A stretch of DNA of 64,000 bases from Mycolicibacterium sp. CBMA 226 (GTDB taxonomy: Bacteria > Actinomycetota > Actinomycetes > Mycobacteriales > Mycobacteriaceae). Every line of letters starts with the position of its first letter. Position 1 is the stretch's first letter. Below the pieces are notes generated by a model. That model did no database searches and was not told the DNA's origin. It saw only the letters and a list, made by a program, of their open reading frames with translations. Location: assembly GCF_009729075.1 (NCBI RefSeq), contig NZ_VTGY01000035.1, forward strand, positions 105,410-169,409. Reading direction: 5' to 3'. Positions 16,363 through 25,896 of the stretch are shown in pieces. A program made the translations under genes and the position numbers.

Positions 16363-16394
16363 CGACCGTTCCGGACATGGCAGCATTAGCGGTG

Positions 16395-17444
16395 ATGAGC
16401 ACCCGTCGTGAACTGCCGCAATCGCCCTATCTGGCAGCCGCCAATGGCCGCACCCCGGACCGGACCCCGGTGTGGATGATGCGGCAGGCCGGCCGGTCCC
16501 TGCCCGAATACCGCGCCATCCGCGCCACCCACACCATGCTCTCGGCGTGCTTCAACCCGGAGCTGGTCTGCGAGATCACCATGCAGCCGGTGCGCCGTCA
16601 CGGCGTCGACGCCGCCATCTTGTTCTCGGACATCGTGGTGCCGCTGAAGGCGGCGGGCATCGATCTGGACATCGTGCCCGACGTCGGTCCGGTGATCGCT
16701 CACCCCATCCGCACCCCGGACGATGTCGAGGGCATCAAGCCGCTCGAGCCGCATCAGGTGGCGCCGGTCGCGGAGGCGATCGGCCTGCTGACCAAGGAAC
16801 TCGGTGACGTGCCACTGATCGGTTTCGCGGGCGCGCCGTTCACGCTGGCCTCGTATCTGGTGGAGGGCGGTCCGAGCCGCAACCACGAGAAGACCAAGGC
16901 CATGATGCTCGGCGAATCCGCTACGTGGCACGACCTGATGGAGAAGCTGACCGACCTCACCATCGAGTTCCTGCGTGCCCAGCTGGCCGCCGGCGTCGAC
17001 GCGATCCAGCTGTTCGACTCCTGGGCCGGCACCCTGTCGCTCGCCGACTACCGCGACTACGTGCTGCCGCACAGCTCCCGGATCTTCGCCTCGCTGAAAG
17101 ACGAGGGCGTCCCGATGACGCACTTCGGTGTCGGCACCGCCGAGCTGCTCGGTGCCATGGGCGACGCCGGCGCGACGGTCGTCGGCGTCGACTGGCGCAC
17201 CAACCTCGTCGACGCCGCACGCCGGGTCGGGCCGGGCAAGGCGCTGCAGGGCAACCTGGATCCGGTCGTGCTGCTGGCAGGCTGGCGCGTGGTCGACGAC
17301 GCCGTGCGCCAGGTGGTCGCCGATGGGCGCCGGGCTATCGCGGCCGGTGCCGCCGGGCACATCTTCAACCTGGGGCACGGGGTGTTGCCGTCGACCGATC
17401 CCGGTGTGGTCACCGAAGCGGTGGCGCTGGCCCACTCGTTGTGA
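16395..17444 (+). CDS. hemE: Uroporphyrinogen decarboxylase
   Basis: 349 aa. Converts uroporphyrinogen III to coproporphyrinogen III by removing four acetate carboxyls, without cofactor. Hallmarks: PVWMMRQAGRSLPEYR (substrate-binding arginine loop), ILFSDIVVPL, GFAGAPFTLASYLVEGG, DSWAGTLS and HFGVGTAELLGAMG, then FNLGHGVLP near the end. The start at 16395 (MSTRRELPQSPY) matches the mycobacterial N-terminus; an in-frame ATG at 16377 is less likely. It is first gene of hemE-hemY-hemQ. The echA15 gene I recall at this junction in M. tuberculosis is absent here. Confidence 0.96.
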   Translation: MSTRRELPQSPYLAAANGRTPDRTPVWMMRQAGRSLPEYRAIRATHTMLSACFNPELVCEITMQPVRRHGVDAAILFSDIVVPLKAAGIDLDIVPDVGPVIAHPIRTPDDVEGIKPLEPHQVAPVAEAIGLLTKELGDVPLIGFAGAPFTLASYLVEGGPSRNHEKTKAMMLGESATWHDLMEKLTDLTIEFLRAQLAAGVDAIQLFDSWAGTLSLADYRDYVLPHSSRIFASLKDEGVPMTHFGVGTAELLGAMGDAGATVVGVDWRTNLVDAARRVGPGKALQGNLDPVVLLAGWRVVDDAVRQVVADGRRAIAAGAAGHIFNLGHGVLPSTDPGVVTEAVALAHSL

Positions 17445-17452
17445 GTTCTGCG

Positions 17453-18835
17453 ATGAGCAAGACGTATGGCGTTGTCGGCGGCGGCATTTCGGGTCTGGTC
17501 GCGGCGTACCGGCTGCGTCAGGCTGACCCGGCGGCACGCATCACGGTGTTCGATCCGGCGGACCGGCTGGGCGGCGTGCTCCGCACCGAACGGCTCGCCG
17601 GCCAGACCTTGGACGTCGGCGCCGAGGCCTTCGTGGCCCGTCGGCCCGAGGTCACCGCATTGCTGAACGAGCTGGGCCTGCGGCAGATCGGCACCACCGG
17701 GGTCCGCCCGCTGATCTGCAGCGGCGGCCGGCTGCACCCGATGCCCGACGGCACCATGCAGGGCATTCCGGGGCCGGGCGCCAACCTGCGTGGCCTGGTC
17801 GACGACGCCACGCTGGCCCAGATCGCCGCCGAGCCGACCCGCCCCCTGCACTGGCAGCTCGACGCGGACCCCACCGTCGCGCAATTGGTCGGCGACCGGT
17901 TCGGCACGCAGGTGGTCACGCGGTCGGTGGACCCGCTGCTGGCCGGTGTCTACGCCGGTTCGGCGAAGACCATCGGCGTCCGGAGTGCGGTGCCGGCACT
18001 GGCGGCTGCACTGGACCGCGGGGCCCCGAGCCTGACCGCGGCCGTCGCCTCGGTGTTGGCGGCGGCGCCACCGACGAGTGCGTCAGTGTTCGGCGCGGTC
18101 GACGGCGGCTACGCGGTCCTGGTCGACGAGCTGGTCCGGCGGACGGGCGCGCAGTGGGCGCAGGTTGGGATCGAAGAGCTGGCTCCGGGCCGGGACGAGC
18201 GGAGCGACGGGAGAAACCTGGGCCACGCCTGGCAGCTACGCGACGATGAGGGCAAGTTCTGGCCGGCCGATGCCGTGGTGCTGGCGCTTCCGGCGCCGCG
18301 CGTGGCCAAGCTGCTCGAGAACGTCGCACCGGGCAGCGCGGCCATGGCGCGGTTGATCCCGGTCGCCTCGGCCGCGGTGGTCGCACTTGCGTTGCCGGGT
18401 GGGACCCCGCTGCCGCAGCAGTCCGGCGTCCTGATGGCCGCGGGAGAAGCGTTGCACTCCAAGGCGATCACTCTCACGTCGCGAAAGTGGGGACGCGGCG
18501 GCAACGTCGAGCTGCTGCGGTTGTCGTACGGCCGGTTCGGTGACGATCTGGCCCGCAACGTCGGCGACGAACGCCTGCTGGCGTGGTCGCTTGAGGACCT
18601 GCGGGCACTGTTCGGGATCACCGCCGAGCCGGTGGACTACCTCGTGCAGCGCTGGATCGACGCCATGCCGCAGTACGGCCCCGGTCACCTCGAACTCGTC
18701 GAGGAGTTGCGGGCCGGGCTGCCCGCCGGGCTGGCGGTTGCGGGTGGATATCTGGACGGCATCGGGGTGCCCGCGTGCGTGGCGTCGGGAACACGGGCGG
18801 CCCAAGAGGTGATGGGTACCCGCGTGGCACGATAG
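17453..18835 (+). CDS. hemY: Coproporphyrinogen/protoporphyrinogen oxidase HemY (CgoX)
   Basis: 460 aa FAD enzyme. The N-terminal dinucleotide motif GVVGGGISGLVAAYRLR and FDPADRLGGVLRTE bind FAD; VGAEAFVARRPE and SVDPLLAGVYAGSA are family motifs; the C-terminus carries AMPQYGPGH and VAGGYLDGIGVPACVASG. In Actinobacteria HemY generally oxidises coproporphyrinogen III to coproporphyrin III, feeding ferrochelatase and then HemQ; that assignment rests on family knowledge and on the adjacent hemQ. I use ATG 17453; an in-frame GTG at 17441 overlaps the hemE stop and is also possible. Confidence 0.93.
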   Translation: MSKTYGVVGGGISGLVAAYRLRQADPAARITVFDPADRLGGVLRTERLAGQTLDVGAEAFVARRPEVTALLNELGLRQIGTTGVRPLICSGGRLHPMPDGTMQGIPGPGANLRGLVDDATLAQIAAEPTRPLHWQLDADPTVAQLVGDRFGTQVVTRSVDPLLAGVYAGSAKTIGVRSAVPALAAALDRGAPSLTAAVASVLAAAPPTSASVFGAVDGGYAVLVDELVRRTGAQWAQVGIEELAPGRDERSDGRNLGHAWQLRDDEGKFWPADAVVLALPAPRVAKLLENVAPGSAAMARLIPVASAAVVALALPGGTPLPQQSGVLMAAGEALHSKAITLTSRKWGRGGNVELLRLSYGRFGDDLARNVGDERLLAWSLEDLRALFGITAEPVDYLVQRWIDAMPQYGPGHLELVEELRAGLPAGLAVAGGYLDGIGVPACVASGTRAAQEVMGTRVAR

Positions 18836-18839
18836 GGGC

Positions 18840-19541
18840 ATGGCAAAGCTCGACTACGACGCCCTCAACGCGGTGACCAGGTACATGATGATCTCGGTCT
18901 TCGCCGTTCAGCCGGATGAGCTGCCCGCTGACGAGAAGTCGCGGGCCGGCATCGCCGCCGAAACCGCCGCCTACCTCAAGAAGCGCGAGGACGCGGGCGT
19001 CGTGGTCCGCGGGTTGTACGACGTCGCCGGCTTCCGGGCCGATGCCGACTTCATGATGTGGACCCACGCCGAGCGTGTCGAGGACCTGCAGGCCACCTAC
19101 ACCGGCTTCCGTCGCACCGCCCTCGGCGCCGCCACCGAACCGGTGTGGAGCGCCGTCGCACTGCACCGTCCGGCCGAGTTCAACAAGAGCCACCTGCCGG
19201 CCTTCATCGCGGGCGAGGACCCGGGCGACTACATCTGCGTCTACCCGTTCGTGCGGTCGTTGGACTGGTACCTGCTGCCCGACGACGACCGCCGCCGGAT
19301 GCTCGTCGAACACGGTATGGGCGGCCGTGAGTACCCGGATGTGCGCGCCAACACCGTGCCGGCTTTTGCGCTGGGCGACTACGAGTGGATTCTCGCCTTC
19401 GAAGGTCCCGACCTGGCGCGCATCGTCGAGCTGATGTGGAAGCTGCGCTACACCGATGCGCGGCGCCACGTCCGCGAGGAGACACCGTTCTTCACCGGGC
19501 CGCGGGTCGGCATCGAGCAGTTGGTCGCGAACCTGCCGTAA
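18840..19541 (+). CDS. hemQ: Coproheme decarboxylase HemQ (ChdC)
   Basis: 233 aa, chlorite-dismutase-like fold. Completes heme b by peroxide-dependent decarboxylation of two propionates of iron-coproporphyrin. Visible features: RYMMISVFAV, GVVVRGLYDVAGFRADADFMMW, the HRPAEFNKSHLPAF stretch, ICVYPFVRSLDWYLLPDDDRRRML (catalytic Tyr region) and EHGM with the proximal-His candidate, then PAFALGDYEWILAFE and TPFFTGPR. Starts 4 bp after hemY in the same operon. Length and order match Rv2676c. Confidence 0.94.
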   Translation: MAKLDYDALNAVTRYMMISVFAVQPDELPADEKSRAGIAAETAAYLKKREDAGVVVRGLYDVAGFRADADFMMWTHAERVEDLQATYTGFRRTALGAATEPVWSAVALHRPAEFNKSHLPAFIAGEDPGDYICVYPFVRSLDWYLLPDDDRRRMLVEHGMGGREYPDVRANTVPAFALGDYEWILAFEGPDLARIVELMWKLRYTDARRHVREETPFFTGPRVGIEQLVANLP

Positions 19542-19573
19542 CGGGTCTGACCGGGACCTTTCGGGAGCGGGCC

Positions 19574-19579
19574 TACCCT
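19574..19579 (+). promoter_or_regulatory. Leaderless -10 box TACCCT
   Basis: TACCCT, six bases, then ATG 19586 of the methyltransferase. It suggests the methyltransferase has its own promoter despite lying only 44 bp after hemQ. Confidence 0.6.
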
Positions 19580-19585
19580 CGCGAT

Positions 19586-20332
19586 ATGACTGCTCCCGAA
19601 GACACCGCGAATCGATTCGAAGAGAAGTACCGCGACGGGCGGACCTCGCACGGGCTGCCCGCCGCCACCCCGTGGGACATCGGGGGTCCGCAACCTGTGG
19701 TCCAACAGCTTGTCGCGCTCGGCGCCGTCAAGGGCGAAATACTCGACCCGGGCACCGGCCCCGGTCACCACGCGATCCACTACGCGTCAAAAGGCTTGTC
19801 GGCCACAGGTATCGACGCGTCGCCCGCCGCCATAGAACGGGCCAGGCAAAACGCGGCAATGGCCGGGGTCGAGGTGGATTTCCAGGTCGCCGACGCCACC
19901 AAACTCGACGGGCTGGAAGGCCGCTTCGACACCGTCGTCGACTGCGCGTTCTTCCATGTATTCACCGGCGAGCGGGAAGTGCAGAAGGCGTACGCCCGCG
20001 CGCTGCACCGCGCCACCAAACCCGGCGCACGGTTGTTCATGTTCGAATTCGGCGACCACACCGTCAACGGTTTCCGGATGCCCCGGTCGCTCACCGCTGA
20101 TGATTTCCGCGCGGTACTGCCGGACGCCGGCTGGGACATCACGTATCTCGGCACCACCACTTATCAGGGCAACGTCAGCGTCGAAACCTTCGAGGCGATG
20201 GCGGCCCGCAACCCCGAGATGGCGGAGGGGATCGAACCGCTGATGGAGCGGCTGCGTGTCATCGAGCCGTGGCTGACCGATGGCCGGGTGCACATGCCGT
20301 TCTGGGAGGTGCACGCCAACCGGGCTGGCTGA
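19586..20332 (+). CDS. Class I SAM-dependent methyltransferase (Rv2675c-like)
   Basis: 248 aa. Glycine-rich SAM motif ILDPGTGPGHHAIHYASKG about residues 53-70, acidic strand end TGIDASPAAIERA, then ADATKLDGLEGRFDTVVDCAFFHVF and GARLFMFEF. It resembles thiol/thiopurine- or tellurite-type methyltransferases, but the substrate cannot be read from sequence. Its place after the heme operon is conserved in mycobacteria, which may mean a porphyrin link or mere synteny. The start is set by the leaderless box. Confidence 0.82.
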   Translation: MTAPEDTANRFEEKYRDGRTSHGLPAATPWDIGGPQPVVQQLVALGAVKGEILDPGTGPGHHAIHYASKGLSATGIDASPAAIERARQNAAMAGVEVDFQVADATKLDGLEGRFDTVVDCAFFHVFTGEREVQKAYARALHRATKPGARLFMFEFGDHTVNGFRMPRSLTADDFRAVLPDAGWDITYLGTTTYQGNVSVETFEAMAARNPEMAEGIEPLMERLRVIEPWLTDGRVHMPFWEVHANRAG

Positions 20333-20350
20333 CTGGCCGCGCCTGCGAAG

Positions 20351-21559
20351 CTACACGAACGCGCCCCTGCCGGTGATTTCCCGACCGACGATCAGCGACT
20401 GGATCTCGGCGGTGCCCTCGTAGGTGACCAGTGCCTCCATGTCACAGAGATGCCGCATGACGTGGAAGTCGAGGGTGATGCCGTTGCCGCCGAGCACATC
20501 GCGGGCCAGGCGGCAGACGTGCCGCGCCTTGACGCTGCAGAAGTACTTCGCCAGCGCGGCCATGGTGTCGGTGATCTCGCCGGCATCCAGTAGTTGTGCC
20601 ATGCGGATGCAGTAGAGCTGCATGGCGGTCACCTCGCCGAGCATCTCCACCAGTAGGGACTGGATAATCTGATTGTTGGCGATCGGCCTGCCGAACTGGA
20701 TTCGCTTCTGGGAGTAGGTGAGTGCGATCTCGTAGGCGGCGACGGCGTGGCCCGTCGAGGACCAGGCCACCATGTTGCGCGTGCCCATGAGCACCTTGGC
20801 GACATCGGGGAAGCCGTTGCAGTTGACCAGACGCCGGTCGTCGGGGATGCGCACGTTGTCCAGGACGATGTCGGCGTTCTGCACCATGCGCAGAGACACC
20901 TTGCCCCCGATCTTGGTGGCGCTGTACCCGGGGTCGTCCTTTTCGACGACGAAGGCCTTGACCTTGCCGTCGGCGGTGTCCCTGGCGTACACCACGATGA
21001 TGTCGCACCACACGGCGTTGCCGGGCCAGCGCTTCTTGCCGTTGATCACCCAGTGGTCGCCGTCCCGAGTCGCCGTGGATTCCAGTGCGACAGCGTCGGA
21101 TCCGTGGTCGGGCTCGGTGAGGGCGAACGCGCCGATGCGTTCGAGTTCAGCCATGGCGGGCAGCCAGCGCTGGCGCTGTTCCTCGGACCCCAGAATGTAG
21201 ATCGATTCCATCGCGAGCCCCACGTGGACGCCGAAGAAAGTGGCGATGCTGCCATCGATTCGGCCGAGTTCATAGGACACCAGGCCCTGACCGATGGCCG
21301 TCATGGGGGTGATGCCGTAGCCGCGCATCCCATCGCCGACGATTCTGAGTTCACGAAGTTTCGGCAGCAGATCGAACGGGAACTCAGCCCGCTCCCAATA
21401 GTCGTTGACGATCGGCAGCAGCTCGCTTTCACCGAATTCCCTGACCTTGTGCAGCAGTGCGGACTCCTCGGTGGTGAGCAGCGCCTGCATGTGCAAGTAG
21501 TCGGTTTCGCGCGAGCGGGCGATTCCCTCCGCGAGGTCAGCAGTCGTACGGTCGGTCAT
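20351..21559 (-). CDS. Acyl-CoA dehydrogenase, glutaryl-CoA-dehydrogenase-like
   Basis: 402 aa FAD flavoenzyme catalysing alpha-beta dehydrogenation of an acyl-CoA. N-terminal helical domain to about 130, then AFALTEPDHGSDAVALEST (FAD/substrate signature), the beta domain with WVINGKKRWPGNAVWCD, and the C-terminal helical domain with RIQFGRPI, DVLGGNGI and the catalytic glutamate in ALVTYEGTAEIQSLIVGREITG, the GCDH-type arrangement. RBS AAAGGA precedes ATG 21559. Last gene of an operon with the CoA-transferase, PHA synthase and adk genes; start is 17 bp after the CoA-transferase. Substrate length is unknown. Confidence 0.88.
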   Translation of the reverse strand: MTDRTTADLAEGIARSRETDYLHMQALLTTEESALLHKVREFGESELLPIVNDYWERAEFPFDLLPKLRELRIVGDGMRGYGITPMTAIGQGLVSYELGRIDGSIATFFGVHVGLAMESIYILGSEEQRQRWLPAMAELERIGAFALTEPDHGSDAVALESTATRDGDHWVINGKKRWPGNAVWCDIIVVYARDTADGKVKAFVVEKDDPGYSATKIGGKVSLRMVQNADIVLDNVRIPDDRRLVNCNGFPDVAKVLMGTRNMVAWSSTGHAVAAYEIALTYSQKRIQFGRPIANNQIIQSLLVEMLGEVTAMQLYCIRMAQLLDAGEITDTMAALAKYFCSVKARHVCRLARDVLGGNGITLDFHVMRHLCDMEALVTYEGTAEIQSLIVGREITGRGAFV

Positions 21560-21576
21560 CGGTCGTCCTTTCCCGG

Positions 21577-23561
21577 TTACTGATCTGAGGTCGCGGCAGC
21601 CGCCGATGCAATTGCCTCGCTGCGACTTTCGTAGAGATGTGGAGCAAGACCCCGGTCGGCGAGATGGTCGGCCAACTTCAGTCGCAGGAACGCCGACGTC
21701 GTGTACCTCGTCACCGATTCGTAGTGCCGGCTGAGGCTGCGGACCGCCGCCGCGAAGGCGTCGGCGAGCTCCGGGGCGAGCGCGAAGTTGTCGTAGTTGA
21801 TCACCATGTGCACGACGCGCCCGATCGAGGCCAGCCGCCGCTCGATCTCCGCAACGACTTGCGCAGCCTCTGCCTCGGTGCGCACCGCTACGCCTTCGAG
21901 GTTGAGGAAGAACAGATTTCGGCCCTCGTCGTAGCTGAACCGGGCCTCCAGCGGCACCGCCAACAGCTCGTCGCGCAGCCCCATCGGTTCGTCCCGGAAG
22001 ATGCGCGGGTCCATCGCGATCGGCGGTTCGTCCATGATCGGGTCGAACTCGATCAGGTCCAGGATGTCGCGCTGTAGGTCCAGGCCAGGAGCGATCTCGG
22101 TCAGCGTCATCCCGCGCTCGGTCAGCACGAACACGCAGCGCTCGGTGATGTACATGACGGGCTGCCCGGTCCGAAGGGCGTACTCACCGGAGAACGTGCG
22201 CTGGTCCACGTCGGCCAGAAATTTGGGCGCCGCAGGGCCGTCGGTGGCGACGATTGCGCCGTCGACCACCTGGGTGTGCGCCGGGGCGAGGAACGTCCCG
22301 AGGAAATACACCGCCTTGGAGTTCTGGCTGATGTTGATGAAGCCGCCGGCACCGGCGAGCCGCGGTCCGAACCGGCTGACGTTCACATTGCCGTTGCCAT
22401 CTGCTTGGGCCATGCCGAGAAATGCGGCGTCCAGACCGCCGCCGTCGTAGAAGTCGAATTGCGACGGCTGCGCGAGGATGGCGTCGGGGTTTACCGCAGA
22501 CCCGAAGTCCAGTCCGCCGGCCGGCATTCCACCGATGACGCCCGGCTCGGCAGTCAGGGTGAGGTATTCCAAGATGCCTTCCTCGGCGGCCACCGCGGCG
22601 ACACCCTCCGGCACGCCGATGCCGAGGTTCACAACGGAATTCGGCCGCAGCTCCATGGCCGCGCGACGGGCGATCACCTTCCGGACGTCGAGCTGCATCG
22701 GCGCGATCCAGCTCATCGGCTGCCGGAGTTCGCCACTCATCGCGGCGTTGTACTGCGACCCCCACGACTGCGTGTGCCGCTCCGGCGATGTCGCCACCAC
22801 CACGCAGTCGACCAGGACGCCCGGAATCTTGACGTCCTTCGGGTGCAGTGAGCCACGCTCGGCGAGCCGCTCGACCTGCACGATCACCAGGCCGCCGCTG
22901 TTGTGCACGGCGATCGCGGTCTCCAAGGCTTCGAGCGTCAGGGCCTCCTTCTCCATGGAGACGTTGCCGGCCGGGTCCGCCGTGGTGCCGCGGAGGAACG
23001 CGACGTCGAGGCGGTCGAATGCCTTGTAGAACAGGTATTCTCGGCCGTCGATCTCCATGACCCGGACCCGATCCTGGGTCGTGTTGTCTTGACCTTGCCG
23101 CCACCGAGCCGAGGGTCGGCGAACGTGCCGAGTCCGACAGGCGTCAGCAGTCCCGGCTTGCCGGCGCCGGTGTCGCGGATCAGCTGCGCGATCACGCCCT
23201 GCGGCAGGTTGTACGCCTCGATGGCGCCCGAGATGGCGAGCTTCTGCAGTGCCGGCGCCATACCGTAGTGGCCGCCCATCGAGCGTTTCAGCATGCCCTC
23301 GTGGCACAGATGGGCGAAGCCGCGGTCACCCCGATTGCCTTGTGCCACGGTGAAGACCAGCGACAAATCGTTCGGTGTGCCGGTCGCCAGGAATCGGTCC
23401 TCGAGCGCGTGGACGAGTTCCTCCGCGTAGCCCTGTCCGGCGAATCCTTCGACGACGAGATAGTCGCCGCTACGGATCAGCCGGACCGCCTCCTGAGCTG
23501 TGACCACCTTGTCCCGGAGTGGGGATGTGACAGTTGGCATCAGGAACGGGTCAGTCGACAT
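21577..23561 (-). pseudogene. Pct/YdiF-type acyl-CoA transferase, frameshifted
   Basis: Two frames together encode one enzyme. Codons from ATG 23561 read VVTAQEAVRLIRSGDYLVVEG to ADPRLGGGKV, then the match jumps to the -1 related frame at NTTQDRVRVMEIDGREYLFYKAF and runs to the end, about 660 aa in all. The break is near 23089; restoring one missing base after GTC-AA would give GGGKVNDNTTQ, the family sequence. The second half holds NLGIGVPEGVA and the catalytic glutamate loop AEPGVIGGMPAGG, plus the long C-terminal RYTTSAFLRLKLADHL domain. Propionate-CoA transferases move CoA between acids. Either a true frameshift mutation or a sequencing error. Confidence 0.8.
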
Positions 23562-23603
23562 TGCGCACCGCTTCCCGTGTGTCGTTCTCCCTGTGCGGCA
23601 ACA

Positions 23604-25283
23604 TCAGTCGGTCATCACATAGACGCCGGGGGCATCCTCGAGTGGCGGGTGGTCCTCGGAACCGAGCTCTTTCGGCGCGGGCTTCTCATCCCCGGACCGG
23701 TCTTTGAGCCAGGCTGCGTAGTCCGGCCACCAGGACCCCTTCTGGACTGCGGTCGCGGCCCGCCAGTCTCCGGAAGTCAGTGAATTGTCATCCGACACTT
23801 GGTAACTGGACTTGTGATTGGTGGGTGGGTTCACCAGTGCCGCGATGTGGCCGTTCGTGGACAGGACGAATCTGACCTTCCCGCCGAGCAGCTGGCTGCT
23901 GCGGTAGCAGTTGGTCCACGGGCAGATGTGGTCTGCCGATCCGGCGACGACATAGGAATCGACGGTGATCTGGCCGAGGTCGATAGGAGTCCCGAGCACG
24001 GAAATGGCGCCGGGCGTTGACATCTTGTTGTGCAGGCCGGACTCGACGAAGTCGCGATGCAACCGTGCTGTCATCCTGGTGGTGTCGGCGTTCCAGAACA
24101 GGATGTCGAACCTCGGCGGGGCCTGCCCCCGCAGGTAGTTGTTGACCCAGTAGTTCCAGATCAGGTCGCTGGGTCGGAGCCAGGCGAAGACCTCGGCGAG
24201 ATCCCGGCCGTCAAGGTACCCCTGGCGGCGCGACTTCCTAATGGCCGCATGGGCGGTGGTGTCGTCCAACACCGCTGACGCCACCCCCGCGTGGACCTGA
24301 TCGATCATCGTGACGAGCAGGCTGAGGCTGGCGAGCCGGGAGATGTGGCCCGTCGCCGCGCGGTGGGCGGCGGCCAGACAGGCCAGGAGTCCACCGGAGC
24401 AGGCTGCTACGACGTGCACCTGTCCGGCTTCGGTGATCTGCTCGGTCACCGTGAACGCCTCGATGATCGCCTCGGCGTATTCGTTGAATCCCCAATGGGC
24501 ATGGCGCTCATCGGGGTTCCGCCAGGAGATGACGAACACCTGCTGTCCCTGTTGGAGCAGGTACTCGATCAAGCTGCGGCCCGGCGCCAGGTCGAGCACG
24601 TAGAACTTGTTGATCGTGGGCGGGATGATCATCAGCGGTGCGCTGTGCACGGTTTCGGTCAGGGGCTTGTATTGGATCAGCTCCAGCATCTCCGATCGGA
24701 AGACAACTGATCCCGGCGTGAGGGCCAGATCCTCGCCAACTCGAAAGGCCGTGGGATCGACCATCGACGGGACGCGCGGGGGTGACGCCATGTCGCGCAG
24801 CAAGTTCAGCGGCCCGCGCACCAAGTTGGCGCCGCCGGTGTCGATCACCGCTTTCCATGCCACCGGAGTGATCAACGGGTTGTTCGTGGGGGAGGCCGCC
24901 TCGACCAGATTCGACACCACAAAGTTCATGCGCTCCGCGTCGCGCCACGACAGGTCAGTGTCTTTGACGATCGACTCGGCCGTCGCGCCTGCCGCGAGGT
25001 ACGCCTGCATCACTCGGCGCAGTAGCGGGTTACTGGTCCACGCCGGGTCGGAGAAGCGCTTATCACCACGCGGCGGGCTGATGGTCGACGATCCGGTGAC
25101 CACCTCACCCAGTTCACCGGCGAGCTTTCGCACCCAGTTCATGGCCGGTCGCGGGTTCGACGCCACGGCCTGAAGGAAGGCGATACCGGAGCTCCCGGGC
25201 AGCAGGCGACGCAGTGGCCCGTTCGCGGCCTGCGACAACAGTTCGTCGAGCGGGGCTGCGACGTCGTCGGGTTGTGGTGCCAT
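23604..25283 (-). CDS. Poly(3-hydroxyalkanoate) synthase (PhaC family)
   Basis: 559 aa, class I/II length. It polymerises (R)-3-hydroxyacyl-CoA on a cysteine thiol. N-terminal PhaC domain: RFSDPAWTSNPLLRRVMQAYL and SPTNNPLITP; then FYVLDLAPGRSLIEYLLQQG and VFVISWRNPD. The lipase-like box is VVAACSGG with the nucleophile Cys at about 295 (the usual first Gly is Ala). NYWVNNYLRGQAPPRFDILFWNADTTRM, the acid SADHICPW and the base STNGHIAALVNPP are near-textbook PhaC motifs. GGAGG ribosome site about 9 nt before ATG 25283. Lies between adk and the CoA-transferase gene. No phasin homologue is obvious nearby, but see the Ala-rich coiled-coil protein at 32947. Confidence 0.88.
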   Translation of the reverse strand: MAPQPDDVAAPLDELLSQAANGPLRRLLPGSSGIAFLQAVASNPRPAMNWVRKLAGELGEVVTGSSTISPPRGDKRFSDPAWTSNPLLRRVMQAYLAAGATAESIVKDTDLSWRDAERMNFVVSNLVEAASPTNNPLITPVAWKAVIDTGGANLVRGPLNLLRDMASPPRVPSMVDPTAFRVGEDLALTPGSVVFRSEMLELIQYKPLTETVHSAPLMIIPPTINKFYVLDLAPGRSLIEYLLQQGQQVFVISWRNPDERHAHWGFNEYAEAIIEAFTVTEQITEAGQVHVVAACSGGLLACLAAAHRAATGHISRLASLSLLVTMIDQVHAGVASAVLDDTTAHAAIRKSRRQGYLDGRDLAEVFAWLRPSDLIWNYWVNNYLRGQAPPRFDILFWNADTTRMTARLHRDFVESGLHNKMSTPGAISVLGTPIDLGQITVDSYVVAGSADHICPWTNCYRSSQLLGGKVRFVLSTNGHIAALVNPPTNHKSSYQVSDDNSLTSGDWRAATAVQKGSWWPDYAAWLKDRSGDEKPAPKELGSEDHPPLEDAPGVYVMTD

Positions 25284-25320
25284 CAGTGGGACCTCCGATT
25301 CTGCGATGCCGGGTGGTTTG

Positions 25321-25896
25321 TCATTCCTTCGTCATGCCTAGGCGGTGACGGATATCGGCTTGCACCACGTGTGGTTCTCGCGCCGTATCGACCTCGGCGA
25401 GAATGCCGCGTTGCCGGTAGAACTCGACCACCGGGAAGGTCTGTGTCTCGAACACCTGCAAACGGCGCTCGATCACCTCGGCGTTGTCGTCGCTGCGTCC
25501 TTCGCGTGCAGCGCGGTCCAGCAGTCGGGCGGTGACGATGTCGTGGGAGGCGGTCAGATAGATCGCGGCGTCGGCCGGAATGCCCCGATGCTCACCGAGT
25601 TCAGCTGCCCGGTGGGCCTGCTGCAGTGTTCGCGGAAACCCGTCGAGCAGAAAGCCGCCGGTGTCCCGCTGCGCGGCCTCGACCACCGGGACCAGCATCT
25701 CGAACAGCACATCGTCGGGGACGAGTTCGCCGCGGGATGTGTAGCCCTCCAGACGCCGACCCAGGTCGGTGCCGGAGGCAATCTCCGCCCGGAGGACGTC
25801 GCCCGAAGAGATGTGTCGCAGCCCGGTAGCGGCCGACAGCAAGGATGCCTGGGTGCCCTTGCCCGCGCCGGGCAACGACAACAGGATCAATCGCAT
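25321..25896 (-). CDS. Adenylate kinase, short form (second copy)
   Basis: 191 aa. Interconverts AMP + ATP and 2 ADP. P-loop LPGAGKGTQ at residues 9-17 (the usual GPP is SLP), AMP-binding SSGDVLRAEI and LLDGFPRTLQQA, then the short LID arginines LLDRAAREGRSDD without a zinc knuckle. It is first gene of an operon with PHA synthase, CoA-transferase and dehydrogenase, divergent from a PucR regulator. The housekeeping adk of mycobacteria is in the ribosomal-protein operon, so this is likely a paralogue that recycles AMP made during fatty-acid activation. That link is inference. Confidence 0.85.
   Translation of the reverse strand: MRLILLSLPGAGKGTQASLLSAATGLRHISSGDVLRAEIASGTDLGRRLEGYTSRGELVPDDVLFEMLVPVVEAAQRDTGGFLLDGFPRTLQQAHRAAELGEHRGIPADAAIYLTASHDIVTARLLDRAAREGRSDDNAEVIERRLQVFETQTFPVVEFYRQRGILAEVDTAREPHVVQADIRHRLGMTKE

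Noticed and set aside
23085..23100. Programmed -1/+1 frameshifting in the CoA-transferase gene
   Set aside because: There is no slippery heptamer and no strong downstream structure at the break; a simple indel or read error fits better.
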